Assembly (NCBI GenBank): GCA_040143965.1 | Contig: JASJQH010006901.1 | Coordinates: 1-45,415, forward strand | Length of the DNA: 45,415 nucleotides | Direction: 5' to 3' | Source: Basidiobolus ranarum | Taxonomy: Eukaryota > Basidiobolomycota > Basidiobolomycetes > Basidiobolales | Shown here: positions 1-10,235 of the stretch, in pieces | Position numbering within the stretch: position 1 is the first letter of the stretch | Layout: every line of letters begins with the position of its first letter | Made by a program: the position numbers and the translations under genes | Notes under the pieces: generated by a model | The model's database searches: none | Told to the model about the DNA's origin: nothing | What the model saw: the letters and a program-made list of their open reading frames with translations, nothing else

Positions 1-286
1 CTTCCAAGGCTTTCCATACCTTCTTGGCAGTTTTGGCTCTTGAACATTGAATTAGCAATTTGTCTTTAACATTAAGACAAATTGTGTTAAAGGCACTTTG
101 TTCTTTTTTAACTTGGAGTGAAATTTTGGTTTCAGATAGTTTTGCATTGTTTTCTTCTCCTACAACAGTGTCCCAAAGTCCTTTTTCTGGCAGCAGCATT
201 TTCATTTTAATTTTCCAAACTTGAGAATTGGTACCATCCAATTTTTCAGAAGAGGGAAAAGTTACATAAATTTGAGAAGTAGACAT
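1..286 (-). CDS. Copia-type Gag polyprotein, N-terminal part (element gene, cut by window edge)
   Basis: This is an element gene, not a host gene. The frame opens at an ATG complementary to 284-286 and stays open to base 1. The product carries the typical N-terminal Copia Gag pattern: a KLDGTNSQVWKIKMKMLL stretch, then GLWDTV, and KAKKVWKAL-like residues near the edge (family DUF4219/UBN2). In this family Gag forms the particle shell and is followed by protease, integrase and reverse transcriptase in one frame. Another ATG in frame lies 30 bases upstream, inside the primer-binding site, and is less likely to be used. Confidence 0.75.
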   Translation of the reverse strand, partial: MSTSQIYVTFPSSEKLDGTNSQVWKIKMKMLLPEKGLWDTVVGEENNAKLSETKISLQVKKEQSAFNTICLNVKDKLLIQCSRAKTAKKVWKALE

Positions 287-294
287 TACAGAGA

Positions 295-318
295 GCGCAA
301 GCTTGGGGCTCATAACCT
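295..318 (-). other. Primer-binding site of half-tRNA (initiator Met) type
   Basis: The plus strand here reads gcgcaagcttggggctcat followed by aacc. This resembles the D-arm to anticodon-loop part of initiator tRNA-Met, including the CAT anticodon and the following AACC. The minus strand would therefore pair with the inside of that tRNA rather than with its 3' CCA end. Drosophila copia is known to prime from a 5' half of initiator tRNA-Met in this way. The site lies between the LTR edge and gag, where a primer site belongs. Confidence 0.55.
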
Positions 319-1066
319 GTTAAGTATTTGGGAGACTGTTGGAAGTGGTTTGGAGAATTAGAGGAATTGGTGGTTTTCACTTATTGCTTTATTGAGTAGA
401 AAGTTGACATATATAGTTTTGTCAAGATGTAAACAAACAAACATGTAAAATATGTTAAGGAAGGTCCCAGGAACATGTGTGCAAAGTTTGGAGCTTCTGG
501 CACAAGTTAGAAAAATCTATATATCTGAGAACTTCTAAGTAAATTCCTTATGAGAATAATGGATAATATCTTAGTGAATTATAAGATAACTAAGTACTAA
601 GCTACATATGACTATATAGGTGTTTAGGCAAAGCTAATTTCAACAATAGTAACAAATTTCTGATGTAGGATATTGATGATTACTGAAGGTAGCTTAACTA
701 AGATTCTCAAACTTTTTATTAGTAATTTTGACTTATTGAAGCCTTGACAATTTCATTGATCCTTTAGAATAGGTGTCTATTATGAAAAGCATCCAAGATA
801 CCTGAGTCAATCTATAGTAATAGCTCCTATATTATACAGAAGAGAACCCATGACATAGCTTCAGTTAGATATTTACCATGTTAGGTTATTGAAGTGAACT
901 GTGCGTGTTAAATGTATTTTATTCAGTGCTCGTGTATTTCATATATCACTTTGTGTGTAATGATTTGAAGTACATGGGAAATCAGTAACAGGTAGGTTAT
1001 TTTTCAGGGCTAAGGCTTCACCCTTACGAAAGCATCGGGTCAGCTTCGTACACCTTAATGGTATTC

Positions 1067-1104
1067 AAGTATTAAATAGGGTCAGAGTATTAAAATAGGG
1101 TCAC
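1067..1104. repeat. Two-copy tandem repeat, about 18-base unit
   Basis: The unit agtattaaatagggtca occurs twice in a row with one base of difference in its A run. Confidence 0.6.
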
Positions 1105-1196
1105 AAATGAGAACTATTTAGATCACACGCAATGATCACATGGATGGATGGCTAGTGAAACCATTATATAACAGACAATATGAGCTGCATGTCGGC

Positions 1197-1223
1197 ACCC
1201 TATCCCTAACCCTATCCCTAACT
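1197..1223. repeat. Telomere-like tract (CCCTAT/CCCTAA)n
   Basis: Four consecutive hexamers alternate accctat and ccctaac. The tract is short and interstitial, with a canonical host gene about 1.3 kb away, so it is not a chromosome end. Similar tracts occur at 2141-2165, 5628-5645 and 25516-25531. Confidence 0.6.
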
Positions 1224-1240
1224 CTATACATACAATTAGA

Positions 1241-1317
1241 AGTATCACTAACTTGGGTTAATGATACATAAGTATCACCGCTTGGGTTAATGATATATAA
1301 GAAGTATCACTGCATGG
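1241..1317. repeat. Imperfect tandem repeat, about 31-base unit, 2.5 copies
   Basis: Each unit starts agtatcac and contains cttgggttaatgata. Copies begin at 1241, 1271 and 1303; the third is partial. Confidence 0.7.
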
Positions 1318-1787
1318 TATATAAATAATATTAATGCGCAGATTAGATAAAATCTATATTTATTACCCAAACATAAGCTTTACTCCGAAGCCTTTAACAG
1401 ACGATCAGGTCAAACCTCATATGAAGTCACATACTAAGACGAAGTTTTTGTTTCAGTATCAAGCCATTCATATTGTTAGAGCTCAATCTAAAACCTAACG
1501 ATTGTTGAGATGATTATTGCTCCCATTTCTAAGCAAATAACATCCAATGGAATGAAACCAGCCACATTGAACCTAAAAGTGCACATTCACGCTCACTGTG
1601 AAGAAAGAGACAAGCAACATCCCTTAAACACAATTCACATGTTCTAAATTAAGTAGAATTTTCATCAGTAAGAAGATTTCTATTTATGTTGGGCGCCTTT
1701 ACCAATTGAGACTTTGAACGTTTGTTGGGTAGTCAGGGCAGTCAGGAAATAAAATTTCTATAACCATTCCGTTGTGCTGTTTATGGT

Positions 1788-1823
1788 AAGGATTATGAAA
1801 AAGGATTATGAAAAAGGATTACG
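1788..1823. repeat. Short tandem repeat, about 13-base unit, 3 copies
   Basis: The unit aaggattatgaaa is repeated almost perfectly; the third copy reads aaggattacga. Confidence 0.7.
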
Positions 1824-2140
1824 ATGACCATGTAGGTGATGATGCGGTCGAAGTGCTAGATGCTCAACTCTAAGTACTGATCGAAAATGTACTATGGATT
1901 AACCTTTAGCCAATCGCTTGGAGCAGTTCACGTAAATAGAAATAAGTCTGTTTTCGCCACTTCAGAAATAGATCATTCCTCGCTCCATTCCTCACCACTA
2001 AACCGCTTTCCCATTGCTTATTTCATGCATCAATCAAAAAACCCAACCGTATCTACCGTCATCCAATCTAAGTTGTTGCTCTCGATCAACTCAAATGATC
2101 GGTCTGAATTGATGGCAGAATGTGAGTCGATCAATGCTGA

Positions 2141-2526
2141 CTTAACCCTAGGCCAACCCTAACCCATATGGCAGGTTAATTTATAGAATCCCAATTTGGA
2201 ATCCTGATTTGGATTCCTGATTTGGAAACAGTGGTACTTTTCTTGTTGAACCAGCATTGATAGCGTCATGAACTCGGAAGCCAGAATTAGGGATCACTCA
2301 TATCCATAGAACTATCTATGGATCCCATTGTATAACCACATTAATATTTTTGTAAACAACGTGTACTTTGTAACCTTTTCCAAAACAATCCCATGCAAAT
2401 TTCTGTTGCGGTCGAAAGATATAAATATCTGGCTAGTCGACGATCTCGTCATCGTATTACCTCCTCTTGTTCCTTTTTCACTGTTTGCGTTTCCGTTTTC
2501 TCATTTTCATTTGACAAACAATTTCA
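2141..2526 (+). promoter_or_regulatory. Probable upstream region of the zinc-finger gene
   Basis: This flank precedes the ATG at 2527. It contains a telomere-like tract (ttaaccctaggccaacccta, 2142 onward) and a small threefold repeat around 2188-2226 with the core gatttgga. A pyrimidine-rich stretch lies at about 2459-2510, as is usual just before fungal start codons. No specific factor site can be named with confidence. Confidence 0.35.
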
Positions 2527-3786
2527 ATGTTGGAGAGTTTCGTTTCCAATTCAGAATGGACAAGGTGTGAAGATGTCCCCATATTGATCACACCGCCTCA
2601 AGAGGAATACCTTACTTTGGGTGAGGATTCTCTTCTAACGTCTACCTACCACCCCCACGCCAACTTTGATCTTGGTCGACCAATGTTGGACCAGTCGCTT
2701 CCCAACTCCTCATTAACATCGCTTAGTTTTGGGAAGTTTAGAAGTGTCCCTAATCTTCATTTTGACCTATCGGACTCTGAATGTGAATTATCTGGCTATG
2801 GTTCCCTCGTACCCTCACCTATCCCTTCGCCATTGGGGGATACTTTTGGATTTGAAGATGAATTCACATCGTTTCCTGTCCCTAATCGTAGGGATAGCTT
2901 TACCTACTCCGATACATCAGAGTTGCATGAAGAAGTGAATGGTTTATTTATACAAGATCTTCCATTCACGAATTTCTCTAATTTCTCCACCGACACCCTT
3001 TCCCCACCACCATCTAATTATACGGGACGTTCTCGTTCAGCCAGTATGACCATCCCTCGAACCCAACAACAATCAGATAATTCATATCCTTCTACTTCCC
3101 CATATGGTAACTTTAACCTCGACAATCGAAGCTTCACCGATTTACCTTCCACTGCTCAGTTGTTACGTTCACGGGCTAGTAGTATGTCTTCGCTTCCACT
3201 TCATAACTCTATTGTGCCACCACCACCACCCAACAACTATGACATCTATAGTATGGTTCCTATTGACGGTTATCCAGAAGGATATTCACCGATAGCTTCA
3301 CCACCTCTTGACCAATTCCAAACATCGGTAAATGGCTCGGTCGAATCACTACCGAACTTATCATCATCCTACAGTTCTTATCAAAGTTATGGTCATCCTT
3401 ACGATAGTAATGGTTCCTCAACAGAGTACCTCTCCTTGGAGGATACAGTATCAGTATCTGATTATTACCATCACCCTGGTACTTTATCTTATAATATCTC
3501 CGATATATCTTCACATCCTTATTCAATGAAAGGAAAACGTGGGAGGTCGCATACATGTCATTTTTGTCAACGTCCATTCACACGTAAACATGACCTTCAT
3601 CGACATATCCGGGTTCATACCGGAGATAAGCCGTACAAATGTGAATTTTGCGGGAAAACTTTTGCCAGAACCGATGCTTTAAAACGACACTTTCGTGTGG
3701 ATGAAGAGTGTGGAAAAGCTCATGAAGTTTCCAATCTAGGTAAAGGAGATGTGGATTCGGTGGCGAAAGATACATTAACTCAATAA
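2527..3786 (+). CDS. C2H2 zinc-finger transcription factor, possibly Crz1-like
   Basis: Single-exon gene of 419 residues. Residues 1-335 are low-complexity, rich in Ser, Pro, Tyr and Asn, as in fungal activators. Two zinc fingers close the protein: finger 1 near 341-362 is a full C-x2-C-x12-H-x3-H, joined by a TGDKPYKC linker to finger 2 near 369-391. Finger 2 has C-x2-C-x12-H and then a Cys six residues on, a C2HC form within FARTDALKRHF. That last block resembles the final finger of Crz1/Prz1 (FARSDALGRHF, from memory), the calcineurin-activated factor of fungi. Residues 17-22 read VPILIT, near the calcineurin docking pattern PxIxIT but with Val in the first place. Many Ser-Pro sites fit phospho-control. 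The Crz1 link is inference; it could be another C2H2 regulator. Confidence 0.8.
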   Translation: MLESFVSNSEWTRCEDVPILITPPQEEYLTLGEDSLLTSTYHPHANFDLGRPMLDQSLPNSSLTSLSFGKFRSVPNLHFDLSDSECELSGYGSLVPSPIPSPLGDTFGFEDEFTSFPVPNRRDSFTYSDTSELHEEVNGLFIQDLPFTNFSNFSTDTLSPPPSNYTGRSRSASMTIPRTQQQSDNSYPSTSPYGNFNLDNRSFTDLPSTAQLLRSRASSMSSLPLHNSIVPPPPPNNYDIYSMVPIDGYPEGYSPIASPPLDQFQTSVNGSVESLPNLSSSYSSYQSYGHPYDSNGSSTEYLSLEDTVSVSDYYHHPGTLSYNISDISSHPYSMKGKRGRSHTCHFCQRPFTRKHDLHRHIRVHTGDKPYKCEFCGKTFARTDALKRHFRVDEECGKAHEVSNLGKGDVDSVAKDTLTQ

Positions 3787-5687
3787 GAGTGGAGTTTTCT
3801 TAAGGGAAATTTCCAAAGTATCATTATTTAATGTACATTATTATTCGACTGTTTTATGTCACAGTACAGTCTATTGTTGACCTTTTGATTTGTATATATA
3901 GTCACATACATACATACATCAATATATAACACCATTCCATTCCATAGTTGTTATTGCTTTTCCTTCTTGAATTTGTTTACTACTTACAGCTCTACCATAA
4001 TATAACTTTTACCCAAGAAATATTTCCCGTTCTTCCCCCTCCTTATTCATCCAATAAATTTCGTAACCTTGTTGGGATAAGATCATCCTCTGAAGTTGTA
4101 TCAAAATCTTGCTGAGATATACACATCCAGTAGAATTCAATCAATCCGGTAAGGAATGATACTGCATTGAATGAAGAAAACCTGCTAGTTTAGCATGAGT
4201 CACCAATGGCAATCTCCTTTAAAAATAACCCAATCTTTAAATACATTCGATTCAAATAAGGTAGGCCGTGTGACGTCATCGAGTAGGATGAAGATTCAGA
4301 CTTATCCCAGATATGAATGTTACTCACCCAATATGATTGAATGGCCATCGGGAGACATATACTTGGTTTCGGTATCCAAATGAAGAAGGAAACTCAGCCG
4401 AGTCTAGTAGATCCAGGAGGTTACACAACGACATGAATCCAAGCGGTACTCTGATTATTATTATTTAACAATTAATGATCCACATCTTTATGTCACACGG
4501 AGGATTCGCATCATTCATTTCTAATAGGATTTAAGATGTCTAAGAATTGGTTGGGATGAAATTGGTGTTACGAAGATAAACTGCCGAAGGAATTCACCAC
4601 TTTTTTTTCTTCATTTCCTTTGGTGCGTGAGTTGTTAGAGAAACTGGTTTTTTGGATAGTTATTTTTGGTTATCACTACCTATCTTAAGATTACCGAGTC
4701 TCGATTGGTCCATTCTTATTTTGGTATGAAGTTATCCCTGATGCCATGAAATCTATTATTATATTGGAAACGGGTGAGATTGATTTGCATCTATTTAAGG
4801 TTTCGGCCCTCATGGTAGGGGTAGCAAGTGGCTAAACACTCATGGACTATTAAGGGAATAAGGAAATATTGAGCCAGATGCATCTTATATCTCGTATCTC
4901 ATATCCCATGTTTCTTATCCCATATCCCTCGGTCTCGTCTCCAACCCTTTGAATATTTACAGATGGAGGTATTGTAATCAAATCCGATGGGGTAACAAGA
5001 ATATACCCACCATGCACCTCATGATTACTACTGATGCATGAGTGATATTTGCTTTCACAGCGTACAGGTTGAACAGTACAGGTTGAATTACTTGGTCATT
5101 AAATAGAGTAACGTGTTCATTCCCCAATACCTATTTGGGTATTTATGTAGTACAATATACTAACTTTATTGTATTTTATGAATTCTTCCTTAAATCAAAT
5201 AGAACTGTAGCGGAGCATTAGAATAACCGCAATTACACTAACACCTTATTATATTCCACATTGTTGTATCCCCGAATAGAACTCCATTGTTATGAGAATC
5301 TGTGTTGATATTCTCATGGAACAAAGAACAAATACTTACCACCATCAATATAACCCCATTCACTGTCAATGACATTCAAGAGACAACAAGCCATGGAAGA
5401 CAATGTATAACTAACAATTACCAACTCATTTCTCTTGTTTATTTTGGTCCAAATGTTGTTGATAATGGTGATAGGGGTTATTAAAATTAGTGACTATGAG
5501 TTACAGTAAAAGCATGCTTAATCACATATTTAGAGTTCTTTCATTTCACACCACTTGAATTTACTATGATTAGTAGCTCAGCAACATTCTCTACTCACAA
5601 TGTATATTTAATGTAGTTGTTGAATAAGAGTTAGGGTTAGGGTCAGATGAATGAATGAATGATTTGTTTATTTGCACATTGTAGACT
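3787..5687. other. 1.9-kb intergenic region, no gene recognised
   Basis: The 3' flanks of the zinc-finger gene and MTF1 converge here. Open frames are short (about 60 codons) with no family resemblance. Around 4885-4945 a degenerate pyrimidine-rich run repeats the theme tatctc/tatccc. A 12-base direct repeat, gtacaggttgaa, occurs at about 5063 and 5076. A telomere-like tract lies at 5628-5645, in the 3' flank of MTF1. Confidence 0.4.
5628..5645. repeat. Telomere-like tract (TTAGGG)2
   Basis: Reads gagttagggttagggtca. It lies about 45 bases beyond the MTF1 stop codon, so it is probably within or just after that gene's 3' untranslated region. Confidence 0.6.
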
Positions 5688-7160
5688 TTACTCTTTGGGT
5701 AGATTTTCTTTTCGCATATAGGTATCTCTGAATGGATCTTGATTGAAGTAATAAGCCACTTCTTCGATTTGTTCCACCTCCAAATCACGTACTGGTAAAG
5801 TTACATCCCAAGTTAACTTGGATAGATGTTGATCCAATCCGGGGCTAAGGGATCTAGAGAGAAGTGGGGTTATTTCATGACTTCATTTCCCTTACCAATA
5901 CATCATTACTTACTTGACGGCTTTGTTGAGTGGTGCGGTTTTTTTGTTGTACAAACTACGCACTACGAATTGAAACACATACTGGGGTACAGCTAAAACT
6001 GGTGTTAAATGTGGTGAACCAGGGGGACGGTGGAATTGACGAAAAGTGTACTAACCTTTGGCGTGTATAATTTTGGGAGTTACCATTAGAGCCTGGTAGT
6101 GTAACTAGAATAGGAATTGGTCAGTAAGAGATACATAACAGTACTAAGATATGAGAAAGGATGGAATATTACCGCAGGATACATGGCATTCTCTGGGAAA
6201 TCTTCTATCAGTTCAACATCACTATACGCCTGCGTAATAACAGATGTGGAAGTACGATAGCGAGATTTTGCGGGAGCCATGAATTTCTATGAATACATGT
6301 TAAAAGTTGAATGATTTAAGAAAATCACGGTTCATTTAAATTACTTTAGTAACATCAGCAGGGCATATAACGCATATCCGAACACGTCCAAATTTTTGAA
6401 AGTCTAAAGATTCACCAATGTCATTGATAGCGTAATTGATGTACATTCGATGTGGGTCGGATTTATAAACAGTGGCCATCAACAATAGATCCTCGTTAAC
6501 TGATAAATAAACGGTTCAGCTTAGTTCGTTCGACAAAAAAGTCTTTTGAATAATAGTTGAAATTCACCTTTCTCTTTACTTCTTATTGGTAGATTTCCGA
6601 GATATTCGGGGCCAAGAAGTTTCTCAGTGGTTTTATACGAAAAAGGATCCCAACGTAGCGGTACTATACGCGGTTCAACCTCACTAAGTTTCTTGGAAGG
6701 TGGAGCATATGAGACTAAAGAAACGTATGGCAAACGTTGACATATCAAGAGTAACATACTACAAACTCGTCATAAAGAGGAATACGAGGCTCAACACATA
6801 AGATTTTTTTGGGTTCATATTTCAAAAAGGCGCGAGTGTGTAAACCAACCCCTAAATAAGAACCGTACAGTTGTTAACACCCACAGATAAACAGAATAAT
6901 AGACTCATTCATATACCTGGAAGACAATCTATGATCACCTTGTCTTTAATGATGTCCTTCCCGATCTTATCCACCAGACTTTCTATAACAATTGATATAC
7001 GTGAAATTGTTTAAATGTTGTCTTTAATGAACTCTAAGTATTCCTGCAAGCTTAATTTACCAGCATATTCGGGTCGAGCAATCCAATGAGCTCGTTGCTT
7101 TGGTATTAATTTCCAGCTAGCGAGGGGAAGAATTGGGGGTAACGATTTAGGCAGAGACAT
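5688..7160 (-). CDS. MTF1: Mitochondrial transcription factor B (Mtf1 type), nine exons
   Basis: Specificity factor that helps mitochondrial RNA polymerase open promoters; it derives from rRNA adenine dimethyltransferases. Frame-checked exons (in transcript order): 7160-7061, 6982-6917, 6851-6763, 6691-6568, 6499-6345, 6286-6173, 6104-6056, 5998-5914, 5853-5688, giving 315 residues (yeast Mtf1 is about 340). The motif-I region reads DCLPGVGLHTRAFLKY, matching the yeast LYPGVG loop. It is followed by LRWDPFSYKTT (yeast RDPYDWSTY), FGRVRICVICPADVTK, RTSTSVITQAYSDVELI and SLSPGLDQHLSKLTWD, all in family order. Being split into short exons, the gene is easy to miss. The acceptor of exon 4 was chosen for frame and fit. 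It is divergently paired with NDUFS1. The assignment is by resemblance recalled from memory, but many blocks agree. Confidence 0.85.
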
Positions 7161-7644
7161 TCTCTAACAATAATAAAGGTGAGGTAAAGAATTATCAAAG
7201 CAACCTAGCTAATGAAATATTAGATTAATATCAAATGAATATTTATTATATTGTGAATACTTTAATCAATGGGGGGGGGGTCATGATGCCTAGGAAAAAA
7301 AAGTAAACTCTATGTGACTTTCAAAGTAGAAAATTTTACCGAAAAATGGATTCACTATTAGGAGATTAATAGTATTAGCACTTTAAAATATTTCACCTGA
7401 AACAATCAATCGTAAGAAAGAGGATTTTTGTTGCCATTTTGGTGCAGAAAGATCAGAATACATGCACTAACAGTCTGGGAAACGTGGGTCTTAAAATACT
7501 AGCTGGGGAAACTGAGTTGGCCCCAAACTATTACATTTGACCAGGGGCTCCACCCCACGAAAATATCATTTCATTTTGGACAAAATATTCAGTTCGGTTA
7601 CTACTAGTGCCTGAGTGAATAGCCACGAAACGCCTTCTATTAAC
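7161..7644. promoter_or_regulatory. Shared divergent promoter region of MTF1 and NDUFS1
   Basis: 484 bases separate the start codons of two nuclear genes for mitochondrial proteins. A run of ten G sits at 7271-7280. The inverted elements expected of a shared control site are not obvious by eye. Confidence 0.4.
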
Positions 7645-10053
7645 ATGTTGCGTCAAATTTCACACTCAGGGAACCTTCGTAAAGTTCCCACTTTACTTCG
7701 TAATGTTAGAGGTATGTTAAATCCTCCTTAGCTCAGTGACTTTTATTATTTTTGCATTTTATCCCCTTTTGTAAAACATTTATGTTGGGAGAGGGTTTTT
7801 GAGCGTGTTTACTTTCTTGACTAGCTTATTCATCAGCGTAGAAGTTATTTCCCTCTCCCCTCTTTTATTTCGTCTTTTTGTCGTTCAATCCATCATCATA
7901 GCCCCTAGACAAACACTGACACACTTAATCTTGTAGCATCTCGTAGTTTCAGTGCCACTGTTGCTCGTAAAGAAGAAATCGAACTTTTTATTGATGATAA
8001 ACCGGTGAGAATTGAACAGGGTGCTGCCCTTATTCAAGCCTGTGAGAAAGCTGGTGTAGACATTCCTCGTTTTTGTTATCATGAGCGTTTATCAGTTGCT
8101 GGTAATTGTAGAATGTGCCTTGTCGAAGTTGAAAGGTCACCCAAACCAGTTGCTTCTTGTGCTATGCCAGCTATGCCTGGCATGAAGATTCGTACCAACA
8201 CACCTTTAGTTAAGAAAGCTCGTGAAGGTGTTATGGAGTTTTTATTGGCTAATCACCCTCTCGATTGTCCAATTTGTGATCAAGGTGGTGAGTGTGATCT
8301 ACAAGATCAGTCGGTCCGTTATGGTTCTGATCGTAGTCGTTTCAACGAGATTGTTGGTAAACGTGCCGTTGAAGATAAAAACCTTGGCCCACTTGTAAAG
8401 ACTTCAATGAACCGTTGTATTCACTGCACCCGTTGCGTTCGATTTGCCAATGAAGTTGCTGGTGTTCCAGAGCTTGGTACTTCTGGTAGAGGTAATGACA
8501 TGCAGATTGGTACTTATGTTGAGAAGGCCATCAACTCTGAGATGTCTGGTAACTTGGTTGATCTTTGCCCTGTCGGTGCTTTAACCTCTAAGCCATACGC
8601 ATTTACCTCTCGCCCTTGGGAATTGAAGAAGACTGAATCTATCGACGTTCTTGATGCTATCGGTAGCAACATTCGTATCGATTCTCGTGGTGTTGAAGTT
8701 ATGAGAGTTATGCCTCGCTTAAACGAAGACATCAACGAGGAATGGATTTCCGACAAAACCAGATTCGCCTATGACGGTCTCAAGAGACAACGCCTCACCA
8801 CTCCTTTGATTCGTCAAGGAGATGGATTTGTTGCTGCCACCTGGGCTGAGGCTCTTGCTGAGGTTTCAGAAAAACTTAGACAAGTTAAGCCTACTGAAAT
8901 GAAGGCTATCGCTGGACAATTGGCTGACGCAGAAAGTATGGTCGCCCTGAAAGATTTCTTCAATCGTTTGGGATCAGAAAATCTTACCATTGATAGTCCT
9001 TTGAATGGAAACACCCCTGTTCACGGTGTGGATGTTCGTTCCAACTACTTATTTAACTCTACCCTTGCTGGTATCGATGAGGCTGATGTAGTTCTTCTTG
9101 TTGGAACCAACCCCCGCCACGAAGCGCCTATTCTCAATACCCGTCTTAGAAGAAACTTCCTTCATAACGACCTTGATATTGGTGTTGTTGGTCAATCAGT
9201 CGATTTAACTTATGAATATGACCACGTTGGTGACAACGCTTCTGCCATTGAGAAACTCTTATCTGGTGAACATCCATTTGCCAAGCGTCTTGCTGAAGCC
9301 AAGAAGCCCATGATCATTGTTGGTAGTGGTATCTCAGAGCACGAAGATGCCTCATATGTATACAAATCCCTATCAGAATTCCTCCAGAAACATGAGAGCA
9401 AATTCTTCCAAGAGGGTTGGAATGGTTACAATGTTTTACAACGTGCTGCTAGTAGAGCTGGTGCATTTGATATCGGATTTGTCCCACAAGCCGAGTCAAC
9501 TGAGGCCAAATTCGTATATCTTCTTGGAGCTGATGAGGTCCAAGATTCAGATATTCCCAAGGACTCATTTGTTGTCTACCAAGGCCATCATGGTGATGTT
9601 GGTGCCCACTATGCTGATGTGATCTTACCTGGTGCTGCTTACACCGAAAAGAATGCCACTTACATAAATACCGAAGGTAGAGCACAACTCACCAGAGCTG
9701 CTGTTTCACCTCCCACTGGAGCTCGTGAAGATTGGAAGATCATCCGAGCACTTTCCGAGGTTGCTGGAGCCACTCTTGCTTATGATGATGTTACCACTTT
9801 ACGTGAACGTATGAGCGATATTGCTCCCCATCTTGTTCGTTATGAAGCTGTTGAGGCTACATCTCAACCTAACCTTGGTCTTGATCAACTATCTAAACTT
9901 CAAGCATCCGCCAAGGGAAGTCCATTCCCCGCAGTTATCAAAGATTTCTATATGACTGATGCCATTAGCAGAGCTTCTTCCACTATGGCTAAGTGCTCTT
10001 CCGCATTTTCACTTAATTCCAAGAAAGAACAATTAAAGGTTGCCCATGCTTGA
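7645..10053 (+). CDS. NDUFS1: Complex I 75-kDa subunit, mitochondrial precursor
   Basis: Iron-sulfur subunit of the respiratory NADH dehydrogenase arm, passing electrons from the flavin site toward ubiquinone in the inner membrane. Exon 1 is 7645-7711 and exon 2 is 7937-10053, frame-checked, giving 727 residues, the usual length. The first exon encodes a basic presequence ([14 protein letters not shown]) for import. Cluster N1b ligands are C69, C80, C83 and C97. The N5 motif follows as [19 protein letters not shown], and the N4 ligands lie in [11 protein letters not shown] with the distant Cys in VDLCPVGA. The C-terminal molybdopterin-oxidoreductase-like fold has lost its cofactor, as in all mitochondrial homologues. 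The 225-base intron is long for this window and falls near the end of the presequence. Presence of complex I excludes Saccharomyces- and Schizosaccharomyces-type yeasts. Confidence 0.97.
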
Positions 10054-10235
10054 ATATATTTAATCAATCCACTGGCCTCTCCCCTTCCCCACCCCACCCC
10101 ACTTCACACATGACACACTAGTTTAACTCCACCGCATCAATTCTCTGTAGAAGAAACACACACATTATATAAAATACTTTCTCAAAAGTTGGATTTATTT
10201 AATGAACATGATATGTATGCAATGCATTGTACGCT
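10054..10235. terminator. Convergent 3' flanks of NDUFS1 and ARMT1
   Basis: Only 182 bases separate the two stop codons. The stretch contains a C-rich run (ccccttccccaccccacccc, about 10081-10100) and AT-rich sequence, so the 3' ends of both transcripts must lie close together or overlap. No single polyadenylation site is clear. Confidence 0.35.

Larger units (their letters stand above)
1..654 (-). mobile_element. Ty1/Copia-type LTR retrotransposon, 5' end, running off the window
   Basis: Read on the minus strand, this is the 5' end of a Copia-superfamily element: part of a 5' LTR, a primer-binding site, then the start of gag, which leaves the window at base 1. The inner LTR edge is probably at 318, where the plus strand begins TGTTAAGTAT just beyond the primer site. 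A TATA-like stretch lies near 405-416, in the orientation expected for the element's own promoter. The outer LTR edge is not certain; a CA near 653-654 would give a 337-base LTR, which is only a guess. The visible part looks whole; the rest cannot be judged. Age cannot be estimated because the second LTR is outside the window. Confidence 0.7.
655..1886. other. Non-coding stretch with short tandem repeats, no gene seen
   Basis: I see no convincing coding frame on either strand. It holds several small direct repeats, listed separately (1067-1104, 1241-1317, 1788-1823), and a telomere-like tract at 1197-1223. It lies between the LTR element and the promoter side of the zinc-finger gene. Confidence 0.5.

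Noticed and set aside
295-318. Possible fragment of a tRNA gene on the plus strand
   Set aside because: Only the D-arm to anticodon-loop part is present, no acceptor stem or T arm; its place beside gag makes a primer-binding site the better reading.
1197-1223. Chromosome end
   Set aside because: The tract is only four units, is interstitial, and ordinary host genes and an LTR element flank it.
1887-2162. 91-codon plus-strand open frame ending in a telomere-like tract
   Set aside because: No family resemblance or partner exon; the end of the frame is made by the repeat tract. Likely chance.
3260-3577. Open frame antisense to the zinc-finger gene
   Set aside because: Mirror of a real coding frame, with no independent resemblance.
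4195-5484. Two open frames of about 60 codons in the long spacer
   Set aside because: Short, no recognisable features, and no splice-compatible neighbours were found.
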